Shown here: positions 1-7,086 of the stretch, piece after piece
Layout: every line of letters starts with the position of its first letter
Numbering within the stretch: position 1 is the stretch's first letter
Source: a virus
DNA: 20,261 nt
Reading direction: 5' to 3' (one strand)
IMG/VR virus record: IMGVR_UViG_3300007276_000412
Coordinates: 1 to 20,261 of that record
The notes under the pieces: generated by a model
The model's database searches: none
What the model saw: the letters and a program-made list of their open reading frames with translations, nothing else
Told to the model about the DNA's origin: nothing
Translations under genes and position numbers: made by a program

Positions 1-7
1 AGACTGT

Positions 8-310
8 ATGACCGAGCCATTCTATGACGCCAACAACCCTGAGCACGTCCGCAAGGCCGAGCTGAGGCAAGAGGACGAGAACAAAGATATTGAGTTTATC
101 TTATCTAAGGACCGAGGGCGTCGGTGGCTTTACAACTTGATATGGCGGCAGGGACACATTGCCCTAGCCAGCCATGTACCGGGAGATGTGCATAGCACAG
201 CTTTCAACGAAGGAGCGAGGAGCTTGGGGGTTGCCTTGCATGAACAAGTTAGAACGGCCAGCCCTAAGATGTATTTACAAATGCTAGAGGAGAACCATTT
301 CAATGAGTGA
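8..310 (+). CDS. Bbp19-like small phage structural-region protein
   Basis: A 100-residue protein resembling the Bbp19-like family, which sits between the portal and scaffold genes of BPP-1-type podoviruses. What I see is the family's usual layout: a charged N-terminus (residues 10-35), then a GRRWLYNLI segment (37-45), a central FNEGARSLG segment (66-74) and a C-terminal amphipathic stretch ending in PKMYLQMLEE. The molecular role of the family is not established; position suggests head assembly. It overlaps the next gene by 8 nt (its TGA is 308-310, the next ATG is 303-305), so the two are probably coupled. Only 7 bases precede the ATG and no in-frame stop is visible there, so a start upstream of the window cannot be excluded. 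Confidence 0.75.
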   Translation: MTEPFYDANNPEHVRKAELRQEDENKDIEFILSKDRGRRWLYNLIWRQGHIALASHVPGDVHSTAFNEGARSLGVALHEQVRTASPKMYLQMLEENHFNE

Positions 311-932
311 AGAAACAGAAGAGATTGCAGAAGTTGAAGAAGTTGTCGAGGAGACGACTGAACAACAGCCTGCCGAAGAGACCAAAGTCCTGCTGTCGGG
401 TGACGGGGATGACGGAGCCGACGCTGATGTACCAGAAGTTTATGAGTACAAAGCGCCGGAGGGTGTAGAAATTGATGAAGGCACTCAAGCGAAACTCGAT
501 GCGTTTAGTGAGGTCGCGCAGGGCATGAAGCTCTCGCAAGACCAGTACCAAGCTCTTGTCGAGTACGATACGAACAGGGCAACCGAGGCCGTTGAGGCCG
601 GAGCTGCCGCATACACTGATCGGATAAACGGCTGGGCTGATGCTACAAAAAGCGATACGGAACTAGGAGGGGAAGACCTCCAACGTAATCTCGCTGTAGC
701 GAAATTAGGCATGGACACATATGGAACTCCTGAGCTGGCGGCTATCTTAGATACGCCATCTGCAAAGAACCCAGACGGTCTAGGTCTTGGCAATCACCCA
801 GAAGTTATTCGGTTATTTCACCGTGTAGGCGCTACACTGAAAGAGAGCGACCTCATTGAGGGCGACACTAAAGTCCAAGGTGAGACAGGTCTCAAGAAGA
901 TGTATCCGTCTATGTTTCAAGACGCTAGTTAA
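303..932 (+). CDS. Capsid scaffolding protein (Bbp18-like)
   Basis: A 209-residue protein placed directly before the major capsid gene, the standard site for a scaffold. The first 45 residues are strongly acidic (E/D runs, almost no basic residues). The middle (about 50-125) is predicted helical, with a KAPEGVEIDEG entry segment and an A/E-rich helix. The last third holds a GLGNHPEVIRLFHRVG motif (about 161-176) that I recognise from podovirus scaffold-type proteins. It would act as the internal scaffold that organises capsid subunits and then leaves. The start is supported by the purine-rich GAGGAG at 287-292. I see no protease catalytic motif. The assignment rests mainly on context plus this motif. 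Confidence 0.75.
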   Translation: MSEETEEIAEVEEVVEETTEQQPAEETKVLLSGDGDDGADADVPEVYEYKAPEGVEIDEGTQAKLDAFSEVAQGMKLSQDQYQALVEYDTNRATEAVEAGAAAYTDRINGWADATKSDTELGGEDLQRNLAVAKLGMDTYGTPELAAILDTPSAKNPDGLGLGNHPEVIRLFHRVGATLKESDLIEGDTKVQGETGLKKMYPSMFQDAS

Positions 933-940
933 GGAAGGAG
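931..940 (+). promoter_or_regulatory. Strong ribosome binding site of the major capsid gene
   Basis: The purine run AAGGAAGGAG begins inside the scaffold stop codon (TAA 930-932) and ends 6 nt before the capsid ATG at 947. It is one of the best Shine-Dalgarno matches in the window, consistent with the need for hundreds of capsid subunits, and it fixes the start codon. Confidence 0.75.
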
Positions 941-946
941 CCATTC

Positions 947-1948
947 ATGGCTACTCTATCAGTTACCAACCCGACCCTCGCAGACTTAGCAAAGGTCACA
1001 GACCCTGACGGCAGCATTGCCGACGTGGTCGAAATACTAAACTCTACAAACGAAATCCTTACGGATATGTCGTGGCAAGAAGGCAACCTAACAACTGGAC
1101 ACCGCTCGTCCATTCGTTCCGGCCTCCCTGCTCCAACATGGCGTAAATTGTATGGTGGTGTACAGCCGACTAAATCCCGCGCAGTACAAATTACCGACAA
1201 TTGCGGCATGATGGAAGACTACTCTGAAGTTGACGCAGCCTTGATTGGAATGGCAGGCAACCCTGCTGCTTTCCGTCTTCAAGAGGACCGTCCGCATATT
1301 GAAGGCATGAACCAAGAGTTTGCATCCACTCTCTTCTACGGCGATGAGAGCCTTGCTGCTGAAGAATTTACTGGGCTATCTCCTAGATATAATTCTTTAA
1401 GTGCTGAAAATGGTGACAACATCATTGCAGGCGGAGGCAGCGGTTCAGATAATGGCAGTATATGGTTAATTTGCTGGGGACCGAATACTTGCCACGGCAT
1501 TATTCCTAAAGGTTCTAAAGCAGGCATCCAACAGCGCGACCTTGGTGAAGTTACCATCGAAGATGCTGACGGGTCCAATGGCCGTATGCAGGCATTCCGT
1601 ACTCACTACCGTTGGGACGTTGGCTTAACTGTCCGCGACTGGCGCTATGCAGTACGCATTGCAAACATTGACCGTTCCGAGCTGCTTGTTGCCGCTACTG
1701 GTAACTCTGCTGATCTTAACGATCTAATGCACCAAGCCTTAACCGAGCTACCTTCTACCTCTATGGGTCGTTGCGCTTGGTACATGGATAAGTCAATCTT
1801 ATCTATGTTACGCCGTCAGACTGCTGATGCTACATCTAACTCCACTTTGTCAGACGACATGGTTGGCGGAACGTGGCAGACATCTTGGTCTGGTATTCCA
1901 ATTCGTCGTTGCGATGCACTTCGCGGCAACGAAGCTACCGTTTCCTAA
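947..1948 (+). CDS. Major capsid protein (Bbp17 / HK97-fold type)
   Basis: A 333-residue protein of the BPP-1-type major capsid family, expected to adopt the HK97 fold and form the head shell. The N-terminus has the typical 'LADLAKVTDPDGSIADVVEILN' theme (11-32, split here only for naming), then SWQEGNLTTGH (42-52) and LPAPTWRKLYGGV (60-72). It continues with a short glycine-rich loop near residue 165 and an RTHYRWDVGLTVRDWRY segment (about 222-238) that is well kept in such capsids. A very strong ribosome site (AAGGAAGGAG, 931-940) lies 6 nt from the ATG, fitting a highly expressed product. No delta domain or cleavable prohead protease site is evident. Two hairpins follow immediately, the first covering the stop codon. 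Confidence 0.88.
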   Translation: MATLSVTNPTLADLAKVTDPDGSIADVVEILNSTNEILTDMSWQEGNLTTGHRSSIRSGLPAPTWRKLYGGVQPTKSRAVQITDNCGMMEDYSEVDAALIGMAGNPAAFRLQEDRPHIEGMNQEFASTLFYGDESLAAEEFTGLSPRYNSLSAENGDNIIAGGGSGSDNGSIWLICWGPNTCHGIIPKGSKAGIQQRDLGEVTIEDADGSNGRMQAFRTHYRWDVGLTVRDWRYAVRIANIDRSELLVAATGNSADLNDLMHQALTELPSTSMGRCAWYMDKSILSMLRRQTADATSNSTLSDDMVGGTWQTSWSGIPIRRCDALRGNEATVS

Positions 1949-1961
1949 TCATACGATTAGG
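1944..1961 (+). terminator. Hairpin over the major capsid stop codon
   Basis: CCTAATC (1944-1950), loop ATAC, GATTAGG (1955-1961): a perfect 7-bp stem with a tetraloop. The left arm contains the capsid stop codon (TAA 1946-1948). It is followed by TTATAACC rather than a run of T, so it is not a classical intrinsic terminator. It may instead protect the 3' end of the capsid message or act as a partial attenuator. The pairing is seen directly; the function is inferred. Confidence 0.5.
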
Positions 1962-1973
1962 TTATAACCCCTC

Positions 1974-2003
1974 GGCTGGGAGTATCATTAACCCCTCCCA
2001 GCC
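1974..2003 (+). terminator. Second hairpin between capsid and cement genes
   Basis: GGCTGGGAG (1974-1982) and CTCCCAGCC (1995-2003) form a perfect 9-bp GC-rich stem with a 12-nt loop. The following bases (GCTTCTCTC) are pyrimidine-rich but not a T tract, so I call this a terminator-like or mRNA-stabilising hairpin rather than a certain terminator. It stops 9 nt before the ribosome site of the next gene. Confidence 0.55.
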
Positions 2004-2027
2004 GCTTCTCTCGAAAGGAGAATCGCT

Positions 2028-2468
2028 ATGATTATGGACAGCTTACTTGAGTTTGCAGACAACCAGACAGTTGCAAACGCAGCGTCTACCGTTCTGTCAA
2101 CTAACGTAATAGACACGCAAGACAGTCGCGACATTGGACAAGGCCAGCCTCTTTACTTGGTCATTCAAATTGGAACCGCTGTCACTTCGGACGGCGCTGC
2201 GCTTATTCAGTTCCGCTTGCGGTCTGATAGCGCTGCCGCTATCCACGCGACAACTTCAACCGCTCACATCGATACAGGCGCTATACCAAAAGCCACTTTG
2301 GTTGCTGGTTACACACAAGTGATCCCACTACCAATGGGAACTACTTATGAGCGTTTTGTTGGCGTTCAACATATTGTTTCCGGCGCTACTACTACAGCAG
2401 GAACATACAATGCGTTTCTAACCCTCGATCCTACGGGATGGACGGCTTACGCTGACGCTATTAACTAG
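2028..2468 (+). CDS. Putative capsid cement/decoration protein (Bbp16-like position)
   Basis: A 146-residue protein in the slot held by the cement protein Bbp16 in BPP-1-type phages. It looks like a compact beta-rich protein: residues 5-40 (EFADNQTV, ASTVLSTNVID) lead into alternating hydrophobic/polar strands such as YLVIQIGTAV and LIQFRLRSDS, then VIPLPMGTTYERFVGVQHIV and a C-terminal LTLDPTGW. I see no signal peptide, membrane segment or catalytic motif. The AAAGGAG at 2014-2020 lies 7 nt before ATG 2028, favouring this start over the in-frame ATG at 2034. A hairpin lies on each side of the gene, suggesting that it forms its own expression unit with the capsid gene. The role is inferred from position, size and fold type. 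Confidence 0.65.
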   Translation: MIMDSLLEFADNQTVANAASTVLSTNVIDTQDSRDIGQGQPLYLVIQIGTAVTSDGAALIQFRLRSDSAAAIHATTSTAHIDTGAIPKATLVAGYTQVIPLPMGTTYERFVGVQHIVSGATTTAGTYNAFLTLDPTGWTAYADAIN

Positions 2469-2482
2469 TATCGTTTACTATC

Positions 2483-2510
2483 GGGGACTGCTTAGGCAGT
2501 CCCCACTCTT
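2483..2510 (+). terminator. Probable intrinsic terminator after the cement gene
   Basis: GGGGACTGC (2483-2491), loop TTAG, GCAGTCCCC (2496-2504) make a perfect 9-bp stem with a tetraloop, followed by ACTCTTTAACCTT. This is the best terminator candidate in the window, although its T tract is short. It ends 12 bases before the ribosome site (AGGAG 2521-2525) of the next gene. Partial termination here would raise capsid-shell transcripts over tail transcripts, as the terminator after gene 10 does in T7. Confidence 0.65.
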
Positions 2511-2532
2511 TAACCTTCTGAGGAGATAGAAG

Positions 2533-2718
2533 ATGCGTTGTATTTTTAATAAACCGTTTTATTCACACATAGGGCGTTTTACAGATAGAGAAGAAGTTGA
2601 AGTACCAGATGAGTTGGCTGGGCAACTTCCCACAGGCACAGAGATTACGGAGCCGCCTAAACCAACAGCCCCTCCAAAAGCTAAGACTATCGTGCAGGCA
2701 CGCACCAAAGCTAAGTAA
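2533..2718 (+). CDS. Small hypothetical protein between head and tail genes
   Basis: A 61-residue protein. I do not recognise a named family. The first 35 residues look folded (MRCIFNKPFYSHIGRF, then DREEVEVPDELAGQLPTGTEI), while the tail is proline- and lysine-rich (EPPKPTAPPKAK and a KAK end) and probably disordered and basic. It has a clear ribosome site (GAGGAG, 2520-2525) 7 nt before the ATG, and lies 12 nt before the tail tubular A gene. Small proteins with a similar N-terminus are common at this position in podovirus late operons, so a head-tail or capsid-associated role is possible. The third-position base use matches its neighbours. Confidence 0.6.
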   Translation: MRCIFNKPFYSHIGRFTDREEVEVPDELAGQLPTGTEITEPPKPTAPPKAKTIVQARTKAK

Positions 2719-2730
2719 GGATGATAAACA

Positions 2731-3321
2731 ATGGCGTCAGAAGTACAGATCGCAAAGCTCGCTTTGCAACACATCGGAGACCGATGGGATATCTCCGATC
2801 TAACGGAGGCAACGCCGGAAGCAGAGCAAGTCAACCTTGTCTTTGCTGACACGCGAGATGCACTTCTACGCCAGCATCCTTGGAACTTTGCAAAGAAGTT
2901 TACCTCCCCTGCCGCACTAACTGGAACGGTCCCCGGCAATTGGGACTTCATGTATTCCTATCCACCCGACGCCGTCAGAATAAATGGGATTGTTGATCCT
3001 CTTGAAACTGGCATACCTATAAAATTTGAGGTCGGTCGCAACGCTTCCGATCTTAAAGTAATACTAACTGATCAAGTATCCGCTGAGTTCTATTATACGA
3101 TGCGAGTTACTGACACCGTTCAATTTGATCCCGAGTTTACGATGGCGTTTTCATATGCACTGGCTGCCCGCCTCGCCATGCCTTTAACAGGTGAGCGTGC
3201 TATTATGGGGGACATGGACACAATAGCCCGCAACATTGTTAACAGTGCTTGGGAGACCGACAGTAATGAAGGCATCGAAGAGAACCCCCCCGAAGCCACT
3301 TGGATACAAGCGAGAGCTTAA
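2731..3321 (+). CDS. Tail tubular protein A (T7 gp11-like)
   Basis: A 196-residue member of the tail tubular A / gatekeeper family, which forms a ring beneath the portal and links it to the tail nozzle. The N-terminus shows the family's signature helix (EVQIAKLALQHIGDRW, 4-19) followed by TPEAEQVNLVFADTRDALLRQHPWNFA (28-54, named in parts). The HPWNFA element at 49-54 is especially characteristic. A tyrosine-rich strand (EFYYTMRVTD) and a helical SYALAARLAMPLTG (about 142-155) follow, as usual. The length is normal for the family. The start is set by TAAGGATG at 2715-2722. The tail tubular B gene begins on the base after the stop. Confidence 0.85.
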   Translation: MASEVQIAKLALQHIGDRWDISDLTEATPEAEQVNLVFADTRDALLRQHPWNFAKKFTSPAALTGTVPGNWDFMYSYPPDAVRINGIVDPLETGIPIKFEVGRNASDLKVILTDQVSAEFYYTMRVTDTVQFDPEFTMAFSYALAARLAMPLTGERAIMGDMDTIARNIVNSAWETDSNEGIEENPPEATWIQARA

Positions 3322-6108
3322 ATGGTTAAAATAATTCAGCCTAGTCTAGCAGGTGGCGAAGTATCCCCCGCCATTGGTGCGCGTGTAGACATCGACAAAT
3401 ACAAGTCGAGTTTAGAAACGTGCGTAAATGCGTTTGTCCAAGTACACGGAGGCGTGTCTAATCGACCCGGCTTTGAGTTTGTAGCTGAAGTAAAAGACAG
3501 TGCTCAGGCTACTCGCATCATTCCTTTTGAATTTAACACCGAACAGACCTATATCTTAGAGTTTGGTCACAACTATATGCGGGTCCACAAAGACGGTGGG
3601 CAAGTCCTTGTTGCCAGCGGAGAGACGGGTACGATCTCAGGTGCTACTAAAGCGAACCCGATTGTAGTAACCGCGAACAGTCACCCCCATGCTAACGGTG
3701 ATGACGTTTTTATCTCAGGCGTAGTTGGTATGGTTGAGCTGAATGGTCGCACGCTTCGAGTTGCTAACAAAGCGGCTAACACTTACCAATTAACCGACTT
3801 TGACGGCACTGCTATTAACAGCACCAACTTTACCACATATGGGTCTGCTGGCACATCGGTTAAGACGTTTGAGTTGACCACTACATACACTGCTTCCGAA
3901 GTCTTTGCATTGAAGTTTGTGCAGTCGGCTGACGTAATGACTTTACTTCACCCTAACCATGCTCCTGCTGAATTAACTAGAACCGGGCATGACGTTTGGA
4001 CTTTGACCGACATTGTCTTCCAACCAGAGCAAGCATTCCCTACTGGTCTAGCCGCCTCCGCTAACACTACAGGCTCTATCTCAGAGAGCTATGTGGTAAC
4101 GGCGGTCAACCGCGACAACGCTGAAGAGAGCCTCCGCGCCACGGCTACGGCAAAAACTATTTCTGGAGCAACTGCCGCCAATCCTTGCGTGATTACAGCA
4201 ACCTCTCATGGTTTCGCAGACGGGGACACTATACACATATCAGGCGTAGTAGGGATGACCCAACTAAATGGAGAGAGATTTAGAGTATCCGAAAAGACAA
4301 GCAACACTTTTGAGCTACAGGGTCTAGACAAAGTAGACATTAACAGCACGTCGTATACTGCTTACGGCTCTGGAGGGTCTGCCTTCCCAACTAAGATTAC
4401 AATTGCAAACAGCGCGGCTACCCGTGACAACACTATAACATGGACTGATGTAGCTACGGCGGAAAGCTACAATATCTATTTAGAAAAAGATGGCATCTTC
4501 GGTTTTATCGGACGCAGCGAGATTGACAGTTTTACAGATGACAACATTGAAGCGGATTTAGATGACACTCCTCCGCGCACTCGTAATCCTTTTGTCTCGG
4601 CTGATGACTTTCCCTCGGTTGCTGGATATTTTCAGCAGCGTCGTATCTTTGCTAACAGTAACAACCATCCGCAACGTATCTTTTTTACTCAGACAGCTAA
4701 CCATTATAACCTTGCTGTCTCCTCCCCGGCAAAAGACGACGACGCTATTACTGTTACTATTGCTGCTTTGAAAGTTAACGAGATCAGACACCTCGTTCCG
4801 TTGGGCGACATGATTGTCTTGACGTCTGGCGGGGAGTGGAAAGTTTCCGGCATTGATGATGTCATTACTCCTAGTGGTATCCAAATCGAACCCCAGACAT
4901 ATTACGGAGCAACTGAGCTGCCTCCTATCGTTGCGGGCGACGTCGTCATCTATATGCAGCCGGGTCAGACCGTGCGCGATCTGGCATACAAATTTGAAAC
5001 TGACGCCTACAGCGGCAACGACATCTCTATTCTCGCTCGCCATATGTTCGACAATTTTACTATCGTTGACTGGTCGTATGCCCAAGCGCCTCATTCAATA
5101 ATTTGGTGTGTGCGCGACGACGGGACAATGGCTGCTATTACTTACATTCGAGAGCAGGAAGTATATGGCTGGACCCGGCACACAACCGACGGTCTATTTA
5201 AGTCTGTCGCATCCGTACAGGAAGGCGACAACGATTTCTTGTATACCGTAGTTGAGCGAACGATTAATGGCCGTACAGTTAAACACATCGAGCGTCTGCA
5301 TGAGCACGACGTCGACGATCTACAGGACGCTTTCCATGTGGACAGCGGCTTGAGCTTTGACAACCCTGTCACAATTACCGGGTGTACATCAGCCAGCCCT
5401 GTAGTGATCACCGCAACGTCGCACGGGTTTAGTGACGGCGACATCGTCGACATTAATGGAATTAAAGTTGCAGACGCTACTCAGACATTGGGCTGGTCCT
5501 ACTCAACTGAAGTGGTGGGGTCCGGCTACACTGTCGCTAATAAGACTACCCACACTTTCCAGCTCCAGCTCAACGGGTCCAATGTTGTAGGCACTGCTTT
5601 CGCGGTGTACCACTCCGGCGGTCAGGTACGGCGTGCCGTTACCGAGATATCCGGCCTATGGCATCTAGAAGGCAAAAGTATTGTCGGCCTTGCTAACGGA
5701 TATGTAGTTAAAGATTTAACCGTGGCTAGTGGTAAGGTAACTTTACCCAACGCCTCCAGCAGGGTCCACTTAGGTTTAGATTTCACAGCGGAGATAAAAA
5801 CCTTGCGACTAGACGCAGGCTCTCTAAACCCCACCAGTAGTGCTCGTACAAAGAAGATTAGCCAGATTGGCTTACAGATTGAAAAGACGCTGGGGCTGTG
5901 GACAGGGCCAGATACAGACCACATGAGAGAGGCTAAGTTTGGCCTGCCTTCACAGTGGGGTCAGCCGCCTGACGCTATCACAGGATTAAAAGAGTTCACT
6001 ATGTCACCTAGCTGGAACAAGAACGGGCAGATTGTGATCCAACAACGCGACCCTCTGCCCATGACGATCCTGTCAATTACTCCAGATATAATTGTTGGAG
6101 GTAACTAA
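3322..6108 (+). CDS. Tail tubular protein B / nozzle protein with three FCCH-like repeats (T7 gp12-like)
   Basis: A 928-residue nozzle-type protein. The N-terminus (residues 5-55: QPSLAGGEVSPAIGARVD, then CVNAFVQVHGGVSNRPGFEFV) is the recognisable head of podovirus tail tubular B / stabilisation proteins. Three repeats of about 75-84 residues lie at 104-178, 279-353 and 684-767. Each has the order T-I-[ST]-G, a short polar turn, V-T-A-x-S-H, a G-D motif, hydrophobic I-x-G, then T/N-T-x-[EQ]-L and a closing Y-x-S-x-G. They resemble the FCCH-type domain that annotation pipelines name after ubiquitin-activating E1. No E1 chemistry is implied. The C-terminal region (about 780-928) is beta-rich. 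It begins directly after the preceding TAA, and its own TAA shares a base with the next ATG. Confidence 0.85.
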   Translation: MVKIIQPSLAGGEVSPAIGARVDIDKYKSSLETCVNAFVQVHGGVSNRPGFEFVAEVKDSAQATRIIPFEFNTEQTYILEFGHNYMRVHKDGGQVLVASGETGTISGATKANPIVVTANSHPHANGDDVFISGVVGMVELNGRTLRVANKAANTYQLTDFDGTAINSTNFTTYGSAGTSVKTFELTTTYTASEVFALKFVQSADVMTLLHPNHAPAELTRTGHDVWTLTDIVFQPEQAFPTGLAASANTTGSISESYVVTAVNRDNAEESLRATATAKTISGATAANPCVITATSHGFADGDTIHISGVVGMTQLNGERFRVSEKTSNTFELQGLDKVDINSTSYTAYGSGGSAFPTKITIANSAATRDNTITWTDVATAESYNIYLEKDGIFGFIGRSEIDSFTDDNIEADLDDTPPRTRNPFVSADDFPSVAGYFQQRRIFANSNNHPQRIFFTQTANHYNLAVSSPAKDDDAITVTIAALKVNEIRHLVPLGDMIVLTSGGEWKVSGIDDVITPSGIQIEPQTYYGATELPPIVAGDVVIYMQPGQTVRDLAYKFETDAYSGNDISILARHMFDNFTIVDWSYAQAPHSIIWCVRDDGTMAAITYIREQEVYGWTRHTTDGLFKSVASVQEGDNDFLYTVVERTINGRTVKHIERLHEHDVDDLQDAFHVDSGLSFDNPVTITGCTSASPVVITATSHGFSDGDIVDINGIKVADATQTLGWSYSTEVVGSGYTVANKTTHTFQLQLNGSNVVGTAFAVYHSGGQVRRAVTEISGLWHLEGKSIVGLANGYVVKDLTVASGKVTLPNASSRVHLGLDFTAEIKTLRLDAGSLNPTSSARTKKISQIGLQIEKTLGLWTGPDTDHMREAKFGLPSQWGQPPDAITGLKEFTMSPSWNKNGQIVIQQRDPLPMTILSITPDIIVGGN
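3631..3855 (+). repeat. FCCH-like protein repeat 1 in the nozzle gene
   Basis: Codes for residues 104-178. It starts TISGATKANPIVVTANSH, has VFISGVVGMVELNG in the middle and ends in YGSAGT. Repeat 2 shares the ISGVVGM.LNG core almost exactly, so these two are the closest pair. Similarity is at protein level and the DNA has drifted. Confidence 0.7.
4156..4380 (+). repeat. FCCH-like protein repeat 2 in the nozzle gene
   Basis: Codes for residues 279-353, the same length as repeat 1 (75 residues). It starts TISGATAANPCVITATSHGF, carries IHISGVVGMTQLNG and ends YGSGGS. It shares the ATSHGF.DGD stretch with repeat 3 and the ISGVVGM core with repeat 1, as expected for serial duplication. Confidence 0.7.
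5371..5622 (+). repeat. FCCH-like protein repeat 3 in the nozzle gene, with an insertion
   Basis: Codes for residues 684-767. It starts TITGCTSASPVVITATSHGF, then SDGDIVDINGI, and ends YHSGG. It is about nine residues longer than repeats 1 and 2. The extra residues (around DATQTLGWSYSTEVVG) fall in the loop between the two conserved halves. It is the most diverged copy and lies 330 residues from repeat 2. Confidence 0.65.
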
Positions 6109-6560
6109 TGCTTACCTATCAAGAGGAATATTTTATTGACGTCATGGGAGAGTGTGGAGACCTTATCGTATCTCATTGGAAAGACATTGCTTTGGACCAA
6201 GACGATATCAAATTAAACCCTGACTGGGACAAATACCGAGACCTTGCTGACGCCGGAGTTCTGAAGATAACTACTGCCCGCGAAAAAGGCAATTTGGTTG
6301 GGTATTCGGTACATCTAGTTTCCTCTAATCTGCATTATAAAGACCTCCTCATGGCGGACGGGGACATCTTTTGGCTGGCTAAACCACACCGCAAAGGACT
6401 AGCCGGATTGAAGTTATTAAAAGCAGCCGAAGCCAACCTTCGGAAATTAGGCGTGCAGAAAATCTTTAATAAGGTTAAGCTACATAAAGATGTAGGCGTA
6501 ATCTTTGAGCGATTGGGGTACACTCCCATTGAGCGAGTTTACGCGAAAGGAATTGTATAA
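6108..6560 (+). CDS. GNAT-fold internal virion protein A-like protein (T7 gp13 position)
   Basis: A 150-residue protein with a GNAT acetyltransferase-like pattern. VGYSVHLVSS (64-73) and GDIFWLAKPHRKGLAG (85-100) would be the central strands and the cofactor loop, LKLLKAAEANLRKLG (101-115) the following helix, and VGVIFERLGYTPIERVYAK (129-147) the C-terminal strand pair. The cofactor loop reads H-R-K-G-L-A where the family norm is Q/R-x-x-G-x-G/A, so acetyl-CoA binding is uncertain. GNAT-like proteins are a known feature of the ejection-protein cluster of podoviruses, where gp13-type proteins help virion assembly. The start is set by GGAGG at 6097-6101 and shares one base with the nozzle stop (TAATG). 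An enzymatic role is possible but not shown. Confidence 0.7.
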   Translation: MLTYQEEYFIDVMGECGDLIVSHWKDIALDQDDIKLNPDWDKYRDLADAGVLKITTAREKGNLVGYSVHLVSSNLHYKDLLMADGDIFWLAKPHRKGLAGLKLLKAAEANLRKLGVQKIFNKVKLHKDVGVIFERLGYTPIERVYAKGIV

Positions 6561-7078
6561 TGGCTATAACAGCAGCAGTAGCTTCGTTTGCAGGCAGTGC
6601 CATAGGAGCAGTGGGCGCGTACCAGCAACAACAAGCAGCAGCGGCTAGTGCGAGAAACCAAGCAAGTTATAACGCAGCTATATCGCGTAACAACGCTATC
6701 ATTGCCCAGCAAAACGCTGACGACATCCGTGACCGAGCAAACGCAGCAAAAGCAGATCACCGTCGCGCTATTGGGCAAACTAAAGGCACGGCCAGAGCAG
6801 TGCAAGCGTCTAATGGGTTTCTCGTCGACGACACAGAAGATAGCACAAATGTACAAGCTGTTGCTGATCTTGCGGAGGCAGGAGAGCTAGATATTCTTCG
6901 TCTTAGAGACAACATGGAACGCGAAATTCGCGTCGCTAATATAAAAGGCGATCAATTTACTGCCGAGGCAGGATTGTTTGACCTCCAAGGTGCGTCTGTT
7001 CAAGGTGGCTCCCTTCTTTCAGCGGCAGCGTCTGTTGCTGGTGGAGCCGGAGCAGCTTATAAAATTTCTAGAAGTTAG
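6560..7078 (+). CDS. Internal virion protein B (T7 gp14-like)
   Basis: A 172-residue protein with the composition of podovirus internal core proteins. The N-terminal ITAAVASFAGSAIGAVGAY (3-21) is small-residue and hydrophobic. A long A/Q/N/R-rich helical stretch (22-80, with QQQQAAAASA and NNAIIAQQNADDIRDRA) follows, and then a GFLVDDTEDSTNVQ segment (86-99). A second small-residue hydrophobic stretch is near the C-terminus (148-169). In T7, gp14 leaves the head first and inserts in the outer membrane to start the ejection channel. The two hydrophobic ends and the helical middle fit that role. The start overlaps the preceding stop by one base (TAATG), with AAAGGA at 6546-6551 as the ribosome site. 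Confidence 0.75.
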   Translation: MAITAAVASFAGSAIGAVGAYQQQQAAAASARNQASYNAAISRNNAIIAQQNADDIRDRANAAKADHRRAIGQTKGTARAVQASNGFLVDDTEDSTNVQAVADLAEAGELDILRLRDNMEREIRVANIKGDQFTAEAGLFDLQGASVQGGSLLSAAASVAGGAGAAYKISRS

Positions 7079-7086
7079 GACAAGGT

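Noticed and set aside
1940-1968. A possible promoter with TATAAC at 1963-1968 downstream of the capsid gene
   Set aside because: No acceptable -35 box at the right distance, and the region is better explained by the two hairpins.
2006-2022. A small TTCTC/GAGAA stem that could hide the cement gene's ribosome site
   Set aside because: Only five base pairs with a seven-base loop; too weak to claim as a regulatory element.
3281-3300. A run of seven C near the end of the tail tubular A gene, considered as a slippery frameshift site
   Set aside because: The reading frame continues normally to a stop joined exactly to the next start, so no frameshift is needed to explain the genes.
4558-5094. A 178-codon minus-strand ORF opposite the nozzle gene
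   Set aside because: No ribosome site, composition typical of an antisense shadow, and it lies opposite a well-supported coding region.
3631-5622. A ubiquitin-activating enzyme-like function for the nozzle protein
   Set aside because: The FCCH-like repeats are structural modules; no adenylation motif or catalytic cysteine arrangement of E1 enzymes is present.
6648-6890. An 80-codon + strand ORF in another frame of the gp14-like gene
   Set aside because: No ribosome site, and its T/Q-rich composition comes from the A/Q-rich codons of the real frame.
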